From Candidatus Kapaibacterium sp. (GTDB taxonomy: Bacteria > Bacteroidota > Ignavibacteria > Kapaibacteriales > UBA2268), in assembly GCA_938031175.1 (NCBI GenBank), contig CALHGZ010000015.1:1-62653 (forward strand): a stretch of DNA of 62,653 bases, in the 5' to 3' direction. Positions within the stretch are counted from its first letter, which is position 1; each line of letters starts with the position of its first letter. The notes below the pieces were generated by a model. The model made no database searches and was not told where the DNA came from. It saw only the letters and a program-made list of their open reading frames with translations. Position numbers and translations under genes: made by a program. Positions 45,059-55,553 of this stretch are shown here, one piece after another.

Positions 45059-46552
45059 TTAAGGATTCCCCTCAGAATTTTTATCTTTGTTTTCATTTTT
45101 TTCTTTTTTAAAGTGGCTCAGGATGTTAACACCAGTTGTATTTTCGAGCATTTCAGTAATGGAAGTAATCAGTGCCGGGAATTGTGTAACAAGTTTGGAT
45201 AGACTACCATCGGTTGAATTAGCTCCCGAATCGATAACTGTTAGCTTGTCAATTTTAATTTGCTTGACCGTACTTACAATTGAATCTACAATCTGTGGCA
45301 AAATATTTAACATATATACCTTTTCTCCGGTTTCTTTTGCTGAATTATAAACATTAATCATTTGTTCCAGTACAGCTCTTTTGGCTTCTCCATCAGCAAT
45401 TATTGAGGCTGCCTTTCCTTTGGCTTCGAGTTCCATAGCTTCTTTTCGAGCTTTTGCTGGTTCAATTACATCGGCTAAGAGTTTTCTTTGCTGTAGTTTA
45501 ATGCGTTCTGCTTCTAATTCTTGTTCGTAGATGACCTGTGCTTTTTTTCCTGCAACTTCAGCTTCTTTCTCTTTGATTATAGCTTCTTTTTCGAGCTCAG
45601 CTTTTTTTATTCTCAAATTATTTCTTTCTATTTCAATTTGTTGCTGAGCTTTGGTTTCAGTAATTTTAATATTTTGTTGTGCAGTAATCTGAGCGATTTC
45701 AATGTCTTGCTTTGATTGTGCTTTTGCTTTTTCAGCTCTTGCTAAAGCGTTAGCTTCTGTTTCACGTGTTTCGGCTTCCTTGTTAGCATTAATGATTAAA
45801 ACATTTTGCTCAGCATTGATTCTTGCACTTTCGATTTCCTGATGAGCTTTTGAGCGTGCTTTTTGGGCTCTTTCCTGACTTAAAGCTTCAGCTTCTTCAG
45901 CTTCGGCTTGTTTTTCAGCCTCTACTTTTTTGGCACGGGCTAATAATTCAGCTGTTTTAATTCTTCCAATTGAATCGAGATAACCACGTTCGTCGGAAAT
46001 ATTTGTAATTTTGAGGATATCAAGTTTCAATCCAAGCTGGTTGAGATCGCCAACAGCCTCATCGATTAAAACTTCAGCAAATTTTAATCTATCTTCGTTA
46101 ACTTCTTCAGGAGTAAGTGAAGCAAGCACGCCACGTAGATTGCCTTCGAGAGTATCTTTTGCTATTGCGTGAATTTGTTCACGTCTCATATTCAGAAAAC
46201 GTTCGACGGCATTGCCAAATGCTGGTTCAGTAGAATCAATTTTAATATTGGCAATTGCTTCTACCTTCAAAGGGATTCCCCCTTTTGAATATGCATTTGT
46301 TACAGAAAGCTCAATTGGAATTGTTTCGAGGGACATTCGGGCAGCTTTTTCAATAAATGGAATGCGGAGAGCACGACCCCCGCGAATGATTCTGTATCCT
46401 ACAACTTCGCCGGTTGGCAAACGCCTACGCCGACCTGATAGTACTATTACTTCATTTGGCTGAGCTATTAAAAGTAATCGGCTTAATGTGAACATTACTA
46501 CAAAAATTGCGATTACTACTATGAAAGCTATTAGTAAAATTAAACCTGCCAT
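45059..46552 (-). CDS. Flotillin-like SPFH-domain protein
   Basis: The 497-residue protein has one N-terminal membrane helix (about 2-26), an SPFH domain (about 35-215: GRALRIPFIEKAARMSLETIPIELSV) and a long Ala/Glu/Lys-rich coiled coil with EAEA-type repeats (about 215-400). This is the FloT/YuaG layout: membrane-associated oligomers that organise lipid domains. It lies 8 bp after the NfeD-like gene, the usual partner. Its C-terminus is polar. Confidence 0.9.
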   Translation of the reverse strand: MAGLILLIAFIVVIAIFVVMFTLSRLLLIAQPNEVIVLSGRRRRLPTGEVVGYRIIRGGRALRIPFIEKAARMSLETIPIELSVTNAYSKGGIPLKVEAIANIKIDSTEPAFGNAVERFLNMRREQIHAIAKDTLEGNLRGVLASLTPEEVNEDRLKFAEVLIDEAVGDLNQLGLKLDILKITNISDERGYLDSIGRIKTAELLARAKKVEAEKQAEAEEAEALSQERAQKARSKAHQEIESARINAEQNVLIINANKEAETRETEANALARAEKAKAQSKQDIEIAQITAQQNIKITETKAQQQIEIERNNLRIKKAELEKEAIIKEKEAEVAGKKAQVIYEQELEAERIKLQQRKLLADVIEPAKARKEAMELEAKGKAASIIADGEAKRAVLEQMINVYNSAKETGEKVYMLNILPQIVDSIVSTVKQIKIDKLTVIDSGANSTDGSLSKLVTQFPALITSITEMLENTTGVNILSHFKKEKNENKDKNSEGNP

Positions 46553-46560
46553 AGCAACCT

Positions 46561-47166
46561 TTAATTTAGTTCAAATTCTGTGACTATTAATTTATTATTT
46601 TCAATGTCGATTACAAGGGCTTTTTCTCCTTTCGAAAGCTGTTCCTTTGCTGAATCTTCTGATAATATTGCTATGAATTCCTCAAACTTTCCACCGAATT
46701 CTATTTTGAGTTTTCCAGGTTGATTCTTATATATATTTAATGTTACCACACCAACTTTACCTTCAAGTTGAATTATATTTATTGCTTCGCCTGATTCTGT
46801 GGCTTTAAGATATTTCATAAATTTATAGCCAGTATATGAAGCGATAATCCCAATGAGGATTGAAATCGGCAATGAGAAAATAAAGATAATGCCTGCCAAA
46901 GTCAATATGGTGCCAGTCAATCCGAAAAAGGCAGAGAAATAAACAAAATTTCTTAAAGATATAAATTTCACTGCATCAGATATATTCCTGAATTCACTAT
47001 GATGCTCAATAGGATGATTGTCAACATTTATGGGATGAGTATTTCCAATATGAATTTCAGAATCAGCTCTTGCCTCTATATCAGAATGTTGGTCACTTCC
47101 AAATATCAATGTACCTGCCAGAAGAAGACCACCAAAAATCAGAAATGCTAAGTATAGTTCCAACAT
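46561..47166 (-). CDS. NfeD-like membrane protein
   Basis: The 201-residue protein has an N-terminal helix (about 3-22), two further helices (about 74-115) and a C-terminal OB-fold-like domain (about 130-200: LEGKVGVVTLNIYKNQPGKLKIEFGG...LVIDIENNKLIVTEF). This is the NfeD1b layout, which pairs with flotillins, here 8 bp downstream. The middle contains a polar, histidine-rich stretch (about 40-60) that might bind metal. Confidence 0.75.
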   Translation of the reverse strand: MLELYLAFLIFGGLLLAGTLIFGSDQHSDIEARADSEIHIGNTHPINVDNHPIEHHSEFRNISDAVKFISLRNFVYFSAFFGLTGTILTLAGIIFIFSLPISILIGIIASYTGYKFMKYLKATESGEAINIIQLEGKVGVVTLNIYKNQPGKLKIEFGGKFEEFIAILSEDSAKEQLSKGEKALVIDIENNKLIVTEFELN

Positions 47167-47461
47167 GGAATTTTTATCGTTTTATTTGAATGGATATTAA
47201 GAGAAAAATAACGATTTTCTATAAAATATCATAATCTTATTTATAAAATATGTTTGATTTTAATTTTAATAATTGGTATTCTTAACTATTTTAACAAAAA
47301 TCAAATAGGAAATCACTATACTAGAAAATTTAAGATATTCAACACAATCCTAAGTATATTTAAAATAATTATTAGCCTAAAAAAAATTAAAAAAATTTCT
47401 TATTTTTGTCATTATTTTTCAACCAAAATTTCAATCCAAGTTTTATTGGGAGAGGTATACT

Positions 47462-48421
47462 ATGAAAAAAATTGGCATTTTGTATGGAATGGAACAGAGT
47501 TTTCCCTATGCAGTGCTTGAAAAAATCAATAATTCCGGTAGAAAAGATCTTATTGCTGAATTTATCAAAATCGGTGCAATACAAATGGATAAACCTCTTA
47601 AATATGATGTTATATTAGACAGAGTTTCAGACGAAGTACCATTTTATAAATCAGTGCTCAAACAATCAGTATTAAATGGTACAAAAGTTATAAACGACCC
47701 ATTTTGGTCTTGTGCCAATGATAATTTTTACCATTTATCCTTAGCACAAAAATTAGGTATAAAAAGCCCTAAAACAGTAATCATACCAAGTAAAGAACAT
47801 CCCCCCGGCACTTGTTCAGATACAATGAAGAATTTGATTTATCCACTTAATTGGGACGAAATTTTTGATTTCATAGGTTTTCCTGCATACATAAAATCCA
47901 ATAAGATGGGTGGATTTTATACAGCTTTTAAAGTTTATAACAAGTATGAATTTTTTGCTGCATATGATCTAACTGGCGATAAAGTTATGATTCTTCAGGA
48001 AGCCATTGAATTTGATACCTATTATAAATGTTACGTAATCGGGCAAAAGAATATAAGAATTATGAAATATGATCCAACAAAACCACAACATCTTAGATAT
48101 TTTCCTGATGAATTAGTTTTAGATCCCAAATTAGCTAAGAAAATTGAAAATATAGCCAAAAAAGTTTCATCCGCTCTTGGATTTGATTTCAATGCAATCG
48201 AAATTGCTATTAAAAATAATAATCCAATAGTGATGGATTTCCTTAATAATGCCCCAAATGCTGATATTTCTATTATACATGAAAATAATTTTAATTGGGT
48301 GGTCGAAAAAACAGCTGAATTGCTTATTGATTTTGCTGATAAAAAATTTGAACTTCCAGACTTTTATACATTTTCTCCATTTTTAAAGAAAAAAAGAGTT
48401 ATAAAAAAATCAGCAAAATAG
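47462..48421 (+). CDS. ATP-grasp family protein, RimK-like
   Basis: The 319-residue protein has an ATP-grasp layout. A Rossmann-like start (KIGILYGMEQSFPYAVLEKIN) is followed by LGIKSPKTVIIPS and GFPAYIKSNKMGGFYTAFKVYN (nucleotide-binding loop). Further on are VMILQEAIEF and, near the end, FNAIEIAIKNNNPIVMDFLNNAPNAD, the metal-binding DxNxxP-like strand. It may ligate an amino acid or peptide; substrate unknown. A GAGAGG site precedes the ATG. Confidence 0.7.
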   Translation: MKKIGILYGMEQSFPYAVLEKINNSGRKDLIAEFIKIGAIQMDKPLKYDVILDRVSDEVPFYKSVLKQSVLNGTKVINDPFWSCANDNFYHLSLAQKLGIKSPKTVIIPSKEHPPGTCSDTMKNLIYPLNWDEIFDFIGFPAYIKSNKMGGFYTAFKVYNKYEFFAAYDLTGDKVMILQEAIEFDTYYKCYVIGQKNIRIMKYDPTKPQHLRYFPDELVLDPKLAKKIENIAKKVSSALGFDFNAIEIAIKNNNPIVMDFLNNAPNADISIIHENNFNWVVEKTAELLIDFADKKFELPDFYTFSPFLKKKRVIKKSAK

Positions 48422-48508
48422 CTAATAATAACGATGATATTACTAAAATGTTCAATTAAACGTTAATATAATTTTAAATTTTATCTATATTATAAAAGCG
48501 AAAAATAA

Positions 48509-49489
48509 ATGAAAGACACAGAAAAATTGAAGTTATTGAATGAAAGTATTAATCAAGTACGCAACGAAATAAATAAAGTCATAATTGGTCAAAAAGATAC
48601 AATTGAGCAATTATTAATTGCTTTGTTTGCTAAAGGACATTGTTTGCTAATTGGTGTTCCCGGCTTAGCCAAAACACTATTAATTCGCACTTTATCTCAA
48701 ACACTGAATTTGAAATTCTCTCGGATTCAATTTACACCCGATTTAATGCCAAGTGATATTACTGGTACAGAAGTAATAGAAGAAAATATCACAACTCGGC
48801 AAAAGGAATTCAGATTTGTTCAGGGTCCAATATTTGCAAATATTGTTCTAGCCGATGAAATAAACCGTACACCTCCGAAAACTCAATCTGCCCTTCTTGA
48901 AGCTATGCAAGAACACAATGTAACAGCTGCAGGTACAACATATGCTTTAGACGAGCCATTTTTCGTATTAGCAACCCAGAATCCAATCGAGCAGGAAGGT
49001 ACTTATCCGCTTCCTGAAGCTCAACTCGACAGATTTATGTTTAATATCTGGCTCGATTATCCAACTTATGATGAAGAAAAAGAAATCGTACGCTCAACCA
49101 CAGCTGATTATATTCCTGAAGTAAATAAAGTTTTAAACGCTGAACAAATAATTGAATTTCAAAATTTAATACGCCGAATACCAGTTGCTGAAAATGTAGT
49201 AGATTTTGCAGTCCGAATAGCAAGAGCAACACGTCCAAATAATGGTGCTTTAAAAATTATTAAGGATTTCATCGCTTATGGTGCCGGTCCTAGAGCCTCG
49301 CAATATCTAATTTTAGGAGCTAAAGCAAAGGCTGCACTCAATGGTAAATTTACTCCTGATATCGATGATATAAGAAGCGTAGCTGCTCCAGTACTAAGGC
49401 ATAGAATTGTTACTAATTTTAACGCTGAAGCTGATAATGTTTCGCATAATGAAATTATTGAAGCTCTTTTAAAAGAAATAAGCATTTAA
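48509..49489 (+). CDS. MoxR-family AAA+ ATPase
   Basis: The 326-residue protein has Walker A GVPGLAKT (49-56), Walker B VLADEINR (113-120), sensor 1 LATQNPIEQEGTYPLPEAQLDRF and the MoxR arginine region. MoxR ATPases act as chaperones, usually beside DUF58 and VWA genes. Here the next gene is on the other strand and no DUF58 gene follows, so partners must be elsewhere. No ribosome-binding site is evident. Confidence 0.92.
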   Translation: MKDTEKLKLLNESINQVRNEINKVIIGQKDTIEQLLIALFAKGHCLLIGVPGLAKTLLIRTLSQTLNLKFSRIQFTPDLMPSDITGTEVIEENITTRQKEFRFVQGPIFANIVLADEINRTPPKTQSALLEAMQEHNVTAAGTTYALDEPFFVLATQNPIEQEGTYPLPEAQLDRFMFNIWLDYPTYDEEKEIVRSTTADYIPEVNKVLNAEQIIEFQNLIRRIPVAENVVDFAVRIARATRPNNGALKIIKDFIAYGAGPRASQYLILGAKAKAALNGKFTPDIDDIRSVAAPVLRHRIVTNFNAEADNVSHNEIIEALLKEISI

Positions 49490-49517
49490 TTGGTTTAGAT
49501 AGACTTTATCCAGTTAT

Positions 49518-50147
49518 TTAAATATTCATTAATAGTTCTTCTATTATTTTGAATAAAGAATTTACATTATTCTCCCAAATTATAATACCGTTTGGATGCC
49601 CCCCTAAAATGATTACAGGTTTAAGATTTTTTTTATATCGTAATAAATCTATAATACATTGAGCAAGCTCTGGAGTTCCATACTCAATGTCAATATCTGT
49701 TGTTAATAGCTTATGTATATTTCTGCTCCAGATTTGTTCATTATGAAAATGCACAACATATTTTACATTATTTACAGAATTATATATTGCTGCATGTGTT
49801 AAACTCTCGGATGAAGCAATTCGTTTGCCAATGAAGTGGAGGTAGTTCTTAGCAAAATCATAATCAACAATTATAGTATAATCATCTATTGTAAAATTTT
49901 TAATTCCACTTGTCCCGGAAGCACTTATTATAAATTTAATTTTATTAGAATAAGCAGAGTAATAATCCATTAACTTATCACTATAGGCACTTAAATTACC
50001 ATAAGATAAACCATCACTATTAATACCAAATAGACGGTACTTAAGCAAATAATTTTTTATATATTTTAATTTATAAATAATTGAAAATTCAGGAATATCG
50101 TCTTTATCAAATCTATAATTGAATTTTATTGCCTCTGGTTTAGCCAT
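49518..50147 (-). CDS. Class II aldolase-like enzyme, probably MtnB
   Basis: The 209-residue protein has the class II aldolase/adducin motifs GLSYGNLSA (46-54), SASGTSG, SSESLTHAAIY (E114 candidate catalytic acid), HFHNE (H133, H135) and GGHPNG (H184). The three histidines form the zinc site. It overlaps mtnA by 8 bp, so methylthioribulose-1-phosphate dehydratase (MtnB), the next step in methionine salvage, is the best guess. The sequence is divergent from standard MtnB, and a fuculose-phosphate-aldolase-type activity is the alternative. Confidence 0.65.
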   Translation of the reverse strand: MAKPEAIKFNYRFDKDDIPEFSIIYKLKYIKNYLLKYRLFGINSDGLSYGNLSAYSDKLMDYYSAYSNKIKFIISASGTSGIKNFTIDDYTIIVDYDFAKNYLHFIGKRIASSESLTHAAIYNSVNNVKYVVHFHNEQIWSRNIHKLLTTDIDIEYGTPELAQCIIDLLRYKKNLKPVIILGGHPNGIIIWENNVNSLFKIIEELLMNI

Positions 50148-51252
50148 TTCTTTTCTCCGGGAAGAGTCTCATCAAGTCGTTTTTATTTGGCTTACATACA
50201 CCCCGTTCAGTAATCAAAGCTGTTACATATTTAGGCGGAGTAATATCAAAGGCATAATTTAGAGCTTTTGCATTTTTATAAGTAAGGTCTAAATTTTTTA
50301 ACATATTACCATCCCAGCCTGTAACTTTTAATATTTCGCCTTCGGAGCGAATTTCAATGGGAACATCATTACCATTAAAATTATCAGTCCATTGTATACT
50401 GGAAGAAGGAAGCGCAACATAAAAAGGGACATTATTATCATAAGCAGCAAGTGCCTTAAGGTAGGTGCCGACTTTATTTACTACATAAGCATCGGCAGTG
50501 GTTCTATCACTTCCGACAATGACCATATCAACAAATCCCTTTTGCATTATATATCCCCCAGCATTATCGGTAATAATTGTATTAGGGATACCTTCATTAT
50601 ATAATTCCCAAGAGGTTAGCTTCGCTCCCTGATAAAGCGGACGAGTTTCGTCAACCCATATATGTAAACCAATTTTTTCTCTGTGAGCAAAATAAATTGG
50701 GGCTGTTGCTGTACCCCAATCCACAGTTGCCAACCAGCCTGCATTACAGTGGGTCAGTATATTTAGAGTCTTTCCTTTTTTATTTTCAGCAATTTTTTTG
50801 ATCAATTTATAACCATTCTCACCAATTTTCCTGCAATTTTCGATATCTTCTTCCCTTATTGCTCTTGCTAATTCGAGTGATTTTGCAATTTTGTTTTCGA
50901 TATCATTTATTTTGGCGATTTCATCAATAACTTTATCAACAGCCCATTTGGCATTGATAGCGGTTGGTCTTGCTGAAACGATTTCATTAGCAGCTTGTTT
51001 AAGGAAAATCTCAAAATCTTTTTGATTTTTGGGAGCTTCGAGTGCAGCTAAATAAATCCCATAAGCAGAGGTTACTCCAATTAACGGAGCACCACGCACC
51101 ATCATATCCCTTATTGCTATCACTACCTCACGATAATTTCTTAATTCTACTATTTTTAGTTCGAATGGTAAAAATCGCTGGTCAATTATATTTACCGAAC
51201 GTAAATCAGCTGATTCCCAAATAGTGGTGTAATGTTTGTCATTAATTTTCAT
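50140..51252 (-). CDS. mtnA: S-methyl-5-thioribose-1-phosphate isomerase
   Basis: MtnA isomerises methylthioribose 1-phosphate to the ribulose form in methionine salvage. The 370-residue protein has the family's MMVRGAPLIGVTSAYG, the catalytic cysteine in LTHCNAGWLATVDWGTA, and NAGGYIMQKG. It also has the catalytic aspartate in VGSDRTTADAYVVNKVGTY. The gene for the next enzyme overlaps it. The remaining salvage genes are not in the window. Confidence 0.93.
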   Translation of the reverse strand: MKINDKHYTTIWESADLRSVNIIDQRFLPFELKIVELRNYREVVIAIRDMMVRGAPLIGVTSAYGIYLAALEAPKNQKDFEIFLKQAANEIVSARPTAINAKWAVDKVIDEIAKINDIENKIAKSLELARAIREEDIENCRKIGENGYKLIKKIAENKKGKTLNILTHCNAGWLATVDWGTATAPIYFAHREKIGLHIWVDETRPLYQGAKLTSWELYNEGIPNTIITDNAGGYIMQKGFVDMVIVGSDRTTADAYVVNKVGTYLKALAAYDNNVPFYVALPSSSIQWTDNFNGNDVPIEIRSEGEILKVTGWDGNMLKNLDLTYKNAKALNYAFDITPPKYVTALITERGVCKPNKNDLMRLFPEKRNG

Positions 51253-51329
51253 ATTTTATTTAATATTTTGAGACTTTTTCTTTTTTTATGTGTCTATTAT
51301 ATATTATAATGTTAGAAAGTTTAAAATTT

Positions 51330-54300
51330 ATGAAAATTTTTAAAATTATAGCAAAAATATCAATTTTAATAATAGCTACAATATATCTGACGCATTCACA
51401 AACCGATTACGAACGCATAAGCAAATTATTACCAAAAAATATTGGTCTTAATAACTTTGGCACAGAATTTTTACTAACTGTACCACCGCCATTACACGAG
51501 GAACCAACAGTTTCCAATGTGCAAATCCAGTTGATATTGATATCCTATTTCAAAGCATTAGCACACGTTGACTTTGGAGGCAACCGGATAAGCAGATTTG
51601 TAGTACCTTATGAGCCAACAATAATTAATCTAAGTCCAAGCGATGCACTTCCATATACTAAAAACGGCTTCACACCTGAAGTAAAAGAATTTGTTGCATA
51701 TCGCAAAGCAGTGCGTGTTACATCAAATTCACCTATAGCTTTATATGTTTCGATTAATTATTCACTTACTAGCGAAGGTTTTCTTGTTCTTCCTGTTTCA
51801 GCTTTAAGCAATAAGTACATTATTTCATCTTATCCTGATGCCTCTGGTTACTATCCTTATTATAATAGTTTACCGAGTTTGACTGGTATTGTAGCTGCAT
51901 TTGATAATACGAAAGTTCGGTTTACCCTTGGTGGCAATGAATTCACAAAAACTGCCGGTGGACTGAAGCCCGGCTTTTACTTTGAAGAAACATTAAACAA
52001 AGGTGATGTTTGGATTATTTCCTCTGGTGCTGATAGTGCTGACCTTTCAGGAAGTACGGTTGAATCTGATTTACCCGTGAGCGTTATAAGTGCTAATCAA
52101 TGTGCCAATGTTCCTATCAATACAAAGATGTGTAATTACTTGCTCGAACAAGAACTACCTGTAAATAGCTGGGGCAATACTTATATAATTTGGAGTCTTG
52201 CAGGTAGAAAGCATAGTCCAATTACCCGCATATATGCAAGTCAACCAAATACTAACATTTATAGGAACGGTAGTTTAATTGCTAATATTCCTAAAAGAAG
52301 TGGTTTAATCGGGGATGGATATATAGAAATACGATCAACAGCGGATTCAACAAATGGTATTTCAGTGATTTCAAGCGATAAACCTATAGGAGTTTCATTA
52401 TTTAATACCGGTTCAATTGAAGATGGTTTACCAAAACCCAAAAGTGACCCTTTTCAGATCAACTTAATTCCGGTTGAGCAATTTCAAAAAGAAATGACGT
52501 TTTTCTCATTCGGCTTGACAAATCAAAACTATTCAGAAAATTATCTTGTTCTTGTATATGCTTGTGATAATAATGGAACACCTTTAGATGATTTCGAAAT
52601 TTCAAGAGTTTATGATGGTCTTCTCGTCTGGCGAAAAGTAAAAGAATTAAGACCTGTAATATTCAGTTCTCTCGTTCCCCTGCAAATTGACGGTATAAAC
52701 TATGCAATAAGAATTTTGCCTTGGGAACAAGCTGGAATTTACAAGCTGAGGTCAAATAACCCCTTCAGTGCGTATATATATGGAACAAATGAATTCAAAT
52801 CTTATGGATTGAGCGCATCTGCTCTATTATTGAACAAAACGAAAAATGATAATCAACCACCACTACCAATCTGGGAATTCGATTGCTATGGAAATGTTAA
52901 TGGTATGGTAATTGACAAGCCTGATGATCCAAATATCCGTTCCAATCTATCATTAATCTTTTTTTTCGAAGATGAAAGCTTTAATTATATATTCGAAACA
53001 GAACAATACATCCCTGAAATTTCTTCACAAGCAAAATGGAAGCTCAAAATAATTGATCCGCTCAAAGATGCAAGAGGAGTAATTCGCTTTACTGATGATG
53101 CTGGTAATGATACACTGCTCATTATAGATTATTATTCACCTAAGATTGATGTCAAACCACAAAAAATCAATTTCGGATTGATCACAGAAGGAGAAATTAT
53201 TCAAAAAGATGTTACTATTACTAATCTTTCGAAATCAAATATATCCCTAAACTCGATCAAATTCAAAAATGAGAGATCACCATTTACGATTTTCAATAAC
53301 CCCAAAGGTATTACCTTAACACCACAACAGCAAATTACTTTAAAATTACATTTTACAGCCCTTAAAACAGGTCTTTACTCAGATACATTGATCATATCCA
53401 ATGAGTGTATTGAATTAGCTAATGTAATTGTGGAGGCAAACGTCGGAAGTCCTGAAATTTTAGTATCTGATATCAATTTTGGCGAATATACCATTAATAG
53501 AACATTACTCGATTCAGCATATATTACAAATGTAGGCAATGCCAAGCTTATTATAACTGATTATATAGGTCCTAATAGACCAGAATTCAAAGTGATATTT
53601 CCAAATAATATAACGATTTCTAATTCCAATCCTCTCATTTTAGAAGCTGGTAGTAAACCATTTAAGTTTTATGTCGAATTTACCCCTACTTCTGAGATCG
53701 AATTATATGATAATATAATATTTTCTAGTAATGCTAAAAAATCAGATAGTATTGCATTTTTAAATGGCAAAGGTGTTTTCTCCGGTTTAGTGTCCAATAT
53801 TTGTGATTTTGGAAGAAAAAGGATATATCGAGATGAATTCCCAGCTGGTCCATATTACATTGACAATATGAAAAGCGGTATCAGATTGGAAAATAATACA
53901 AGTGAACCAATTACCATAACTAATTATAATATAATATCATCAATTAATGGCGATGGATTTAGTTTCGATCCGAATAATTTTTTGAATAAAACCATTATGC
54001 CGAATACGTCTCTTAATATCCCTGTTACTTTCTTCCCAAAAGTTGCTGGCAAATATGAATTGGTAATATCATTCGACAATACCACCGGTAACAAAATACA
54101 ATCAATTTTAAAAGGAACGGGTATAGTCCCCAGAATAGAAATAGACGATGTTACTTTCGACACAACTATAATTAATGATAATTCAAGCATTAGCTACCGT
54201 ACATTTACCATTAGAAATTTAGGATTTGAGCAATGGGAATATTGCGACACTTTAACAATTTTTGATCTCGTTGCCGAACCCGTTGATATCATTAGCACAA

Positions 54301-55553
54301 GTATAGATGCACCTTTTTCAACTCCCTTTGCATATGATAGAAATGATCTTATGCTTAATCAACCTATTGCACCGGGTACTAGTATCAAAGTAAAAACCGC
54401 TTTCTCTGCCAAAGAAATTGGTTCTACTTCTTGCAAGGTACATTTAAAAAGCGATGCTCTATATAATCCTCCCTCAAATTGGAAAGGGTGGGGAACACTT
54501 CAAGAAATAAAAATTGAAAATGCCGAAATTACCTTATGCCCGGGTCAGAATGATTATATTATTACAAATATTGAAAATATCGGCTTAAAAGATATTATCG
54601 TTAAAAGGATATTTATTGAACCAGCAGATTCTATAATTCAATTGCTTAATCCAAATAAATATCAGAATTTCAAACTAAATGCCCATTCAAAACAAGAAAT
54701 TGTACTTAAATTCAATCCTGAACAACCTATAAATCGTATTTACTCACTAATTGCAATAATTGACAACAGTGTCGATTCAACAGTACAAGCGGAAATTCGT
54801 GCTGTCGCTAAATTCAAAGAGCGATATACATCAATTGAACCAACTTCGTTAATTATGAATGCCGGAAATATTTACGAATTAGCAATCTATCTCGAACAAG
54901 GCGATAACATAACTAACGCCGGAATAGAAAGATTCGAAGTAACAATTAATTATAATCCAAAAGCATTCGAATTTCTAAAAGATAAACTTAATTTAGGTGA
55001 AATTATCAAAAATCGGTTCATCATAGAAGGTTCACCATCGATTGATTACAAAAATGGAATAGTCAAATTCAAAGTTAGAAGTCTAACCGGTATATTAGAA
55101 GGTAGTGGTGAACTAATTAAATTCTATGTTAAAGCTTATTATTCAAATTCTGAAGAAAAATCATTGCAAATTAATCATCAAATTGAGCCTCTTAACTCCA
55201 ATTGTGCAAGATTTTTATCTAGAAATTGCCGAGTATCAATTGCACCTTATTGTCAAAGTAACTTAACAAACCTGATAATTTCCAATAATTCTTATTCATT
55301 ATCTACAATCGCCCCAAATCCAATAGGAAGCGAAGGAGCAAATATTGATTATTCAATTGCATTCGATTCATTCGTTAATTTATCGATATATAATACAAGC
55401 GGTGAATTAATTAAAACCCTCGTTAATGAAAATAAAAGCGCCGGCTCATACTTACAATTCATCGATGTTAATGATATACCTTCGGGAATTTATATCTGCA
55501 GGTTAAATTCTGGAATTCATACTGAATCAATTATGTTTGTGATATATAAGTGA
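51330..55553 (+). CDS. Large secreted surface protein with T9SS tail
   Basis: The 1407-residue protein has a signal peptide (about 1-25 from this start). An IgGFc-binding-like beta-rich domain follows (about 45-470: TSNSPIALYVSINYSLTSEGFLVLP; GSTVESDLPVSVISANQCANVP). Then come several HYDIN/choice-of-anchor-D-like immunoglobulin folds (about 605-1150, each with a variant of INFG...TNxG), a cohesin-like domain (about 1170-1290) and a type-A T9SS tail (about 1335-1407: SLSTIAPNPIGSEG...GELIKTLV...GIYICRL). It is probably attached to the cell surface or released. The frame extends 42 bp upstream to 51288, but the start at 51330 begins at the signal peptide. Confidence 0.75.
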   Translation: MKIFKIIAKISILIIATIYLTHSQTDYERISKLLPKNIGLNNFGTEFLLTVPPPLHEEPTVSNVQIQLILISYFKALAHVDFGGNRISRFVVPYEPTIINLSPSDALPYTKNGFTPEVKEFVAYRKAVRVTSNSPIALYVSINYSLTSEGFLVLPVSALSNKYIISSYPDASGYYPYYNSLPSLTGIVAAFDNTKVRFTLGGNEFTKTAGGLKPGFYFEETLNKGDVWIISSGADSADLSGSTVESDLPVSVISANQCANVPINTKMCNYLLEQELPVNSWGNTYIIWSLAGRKHSPITRIYASQPNTNIYRNGSLIANIPKRSGLIGDGYIEIRSTADSTNGISVISSDKPIGVSLFNTGSIEDGLPKPKSDPFQINLIPVEQFQKEMTFFSFGLTNQNYSENYLVLVYACDNNGTPLDDFEISRVYDGLLVWRKVKELRPVIFSSLVPLQIDGINYAIRILPWEQAGIYKLRSNNPFSAYIYGTNEFKSYGLSASALLLNKTKNDNQPPLPIWEFDCYGNVNGMVIDKPDDPNIRSNLSLIFFFEDESFNYIFETEQYIPEISSQAKWKLKIIDPLKDARGVIRFTDDAGNDTLLIIDYYSPKIDVKPQKINFGLITEGEIIQKDVTITNLSKSNISLNSIKFKNERSPFTIFNNPKGITLTPQQQITLKLHFTALKTGLYSDTLIISNECIELANVIVEANVGSPEILVSDINFGEYTINRTLLDSAYITNVGNAKLIITDYIGPNRPEFKVIFPNNITISNSNPLILEAGSKPFKFYVEFTPTSEIELYDNIIFSSNAKKSDSIAFLNGKGVFSGLVSNICDFGRKRIYRDEFPAGPYYIDNMKSGIRLENNTSEPITITNYNIISSINGDGFSFDPNNFLNKTIMPNTSLNIPVTFFPKVAGKYELVISFDNTTGNKIQSILKGTGIVPRIEIDDVTFDTTIINDNSSISYRTFTIRNLGFEQWEYCDTLTIFDLVAEPVDIISTSIDAPFSTPFAYDRNDLMLNQPIAPGTSIKVKTAFSAKEIGSTSCKVHLKSDALYNPPSNWKGWGTLQEIKIENAEITLCPGQNDYIITNIENIGLKDIIVKRIFIEPADSIIQLLNPNKYQNFKLNAHSKQEIVLKFNPEQPINRIYSLIAIIDNSVDSTVQAEIRAVAKFKERYTSIEPTSLIMNAGNIYELAIYLEQGDNITNAGIERFEVTINYNPKAFEFLKDKLNLGEIIKNRFIIEGSPSIDYKNGIVKFKVRSLTGILEGSGELIKFYVKAYYSNSEEKSLQINHQIEPLNSNCARFLSRNCRVSIAPYCQSNLTNLIISNNSYSLSTIAPNPIGSEGANIDYSIAFDSFVNLSIYNTSGELIKTLVNENKSAGSYLQFIDVNDIPSGIYICRLNSGIHTESIMFVIYK

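Noticed and set aside
51253-51329. SAM or other riboswitch before mtnA
   Set aside because: The gap to the divergent gene is under 80 bp and shows no conserved riboswitch core or terminator hairpin.
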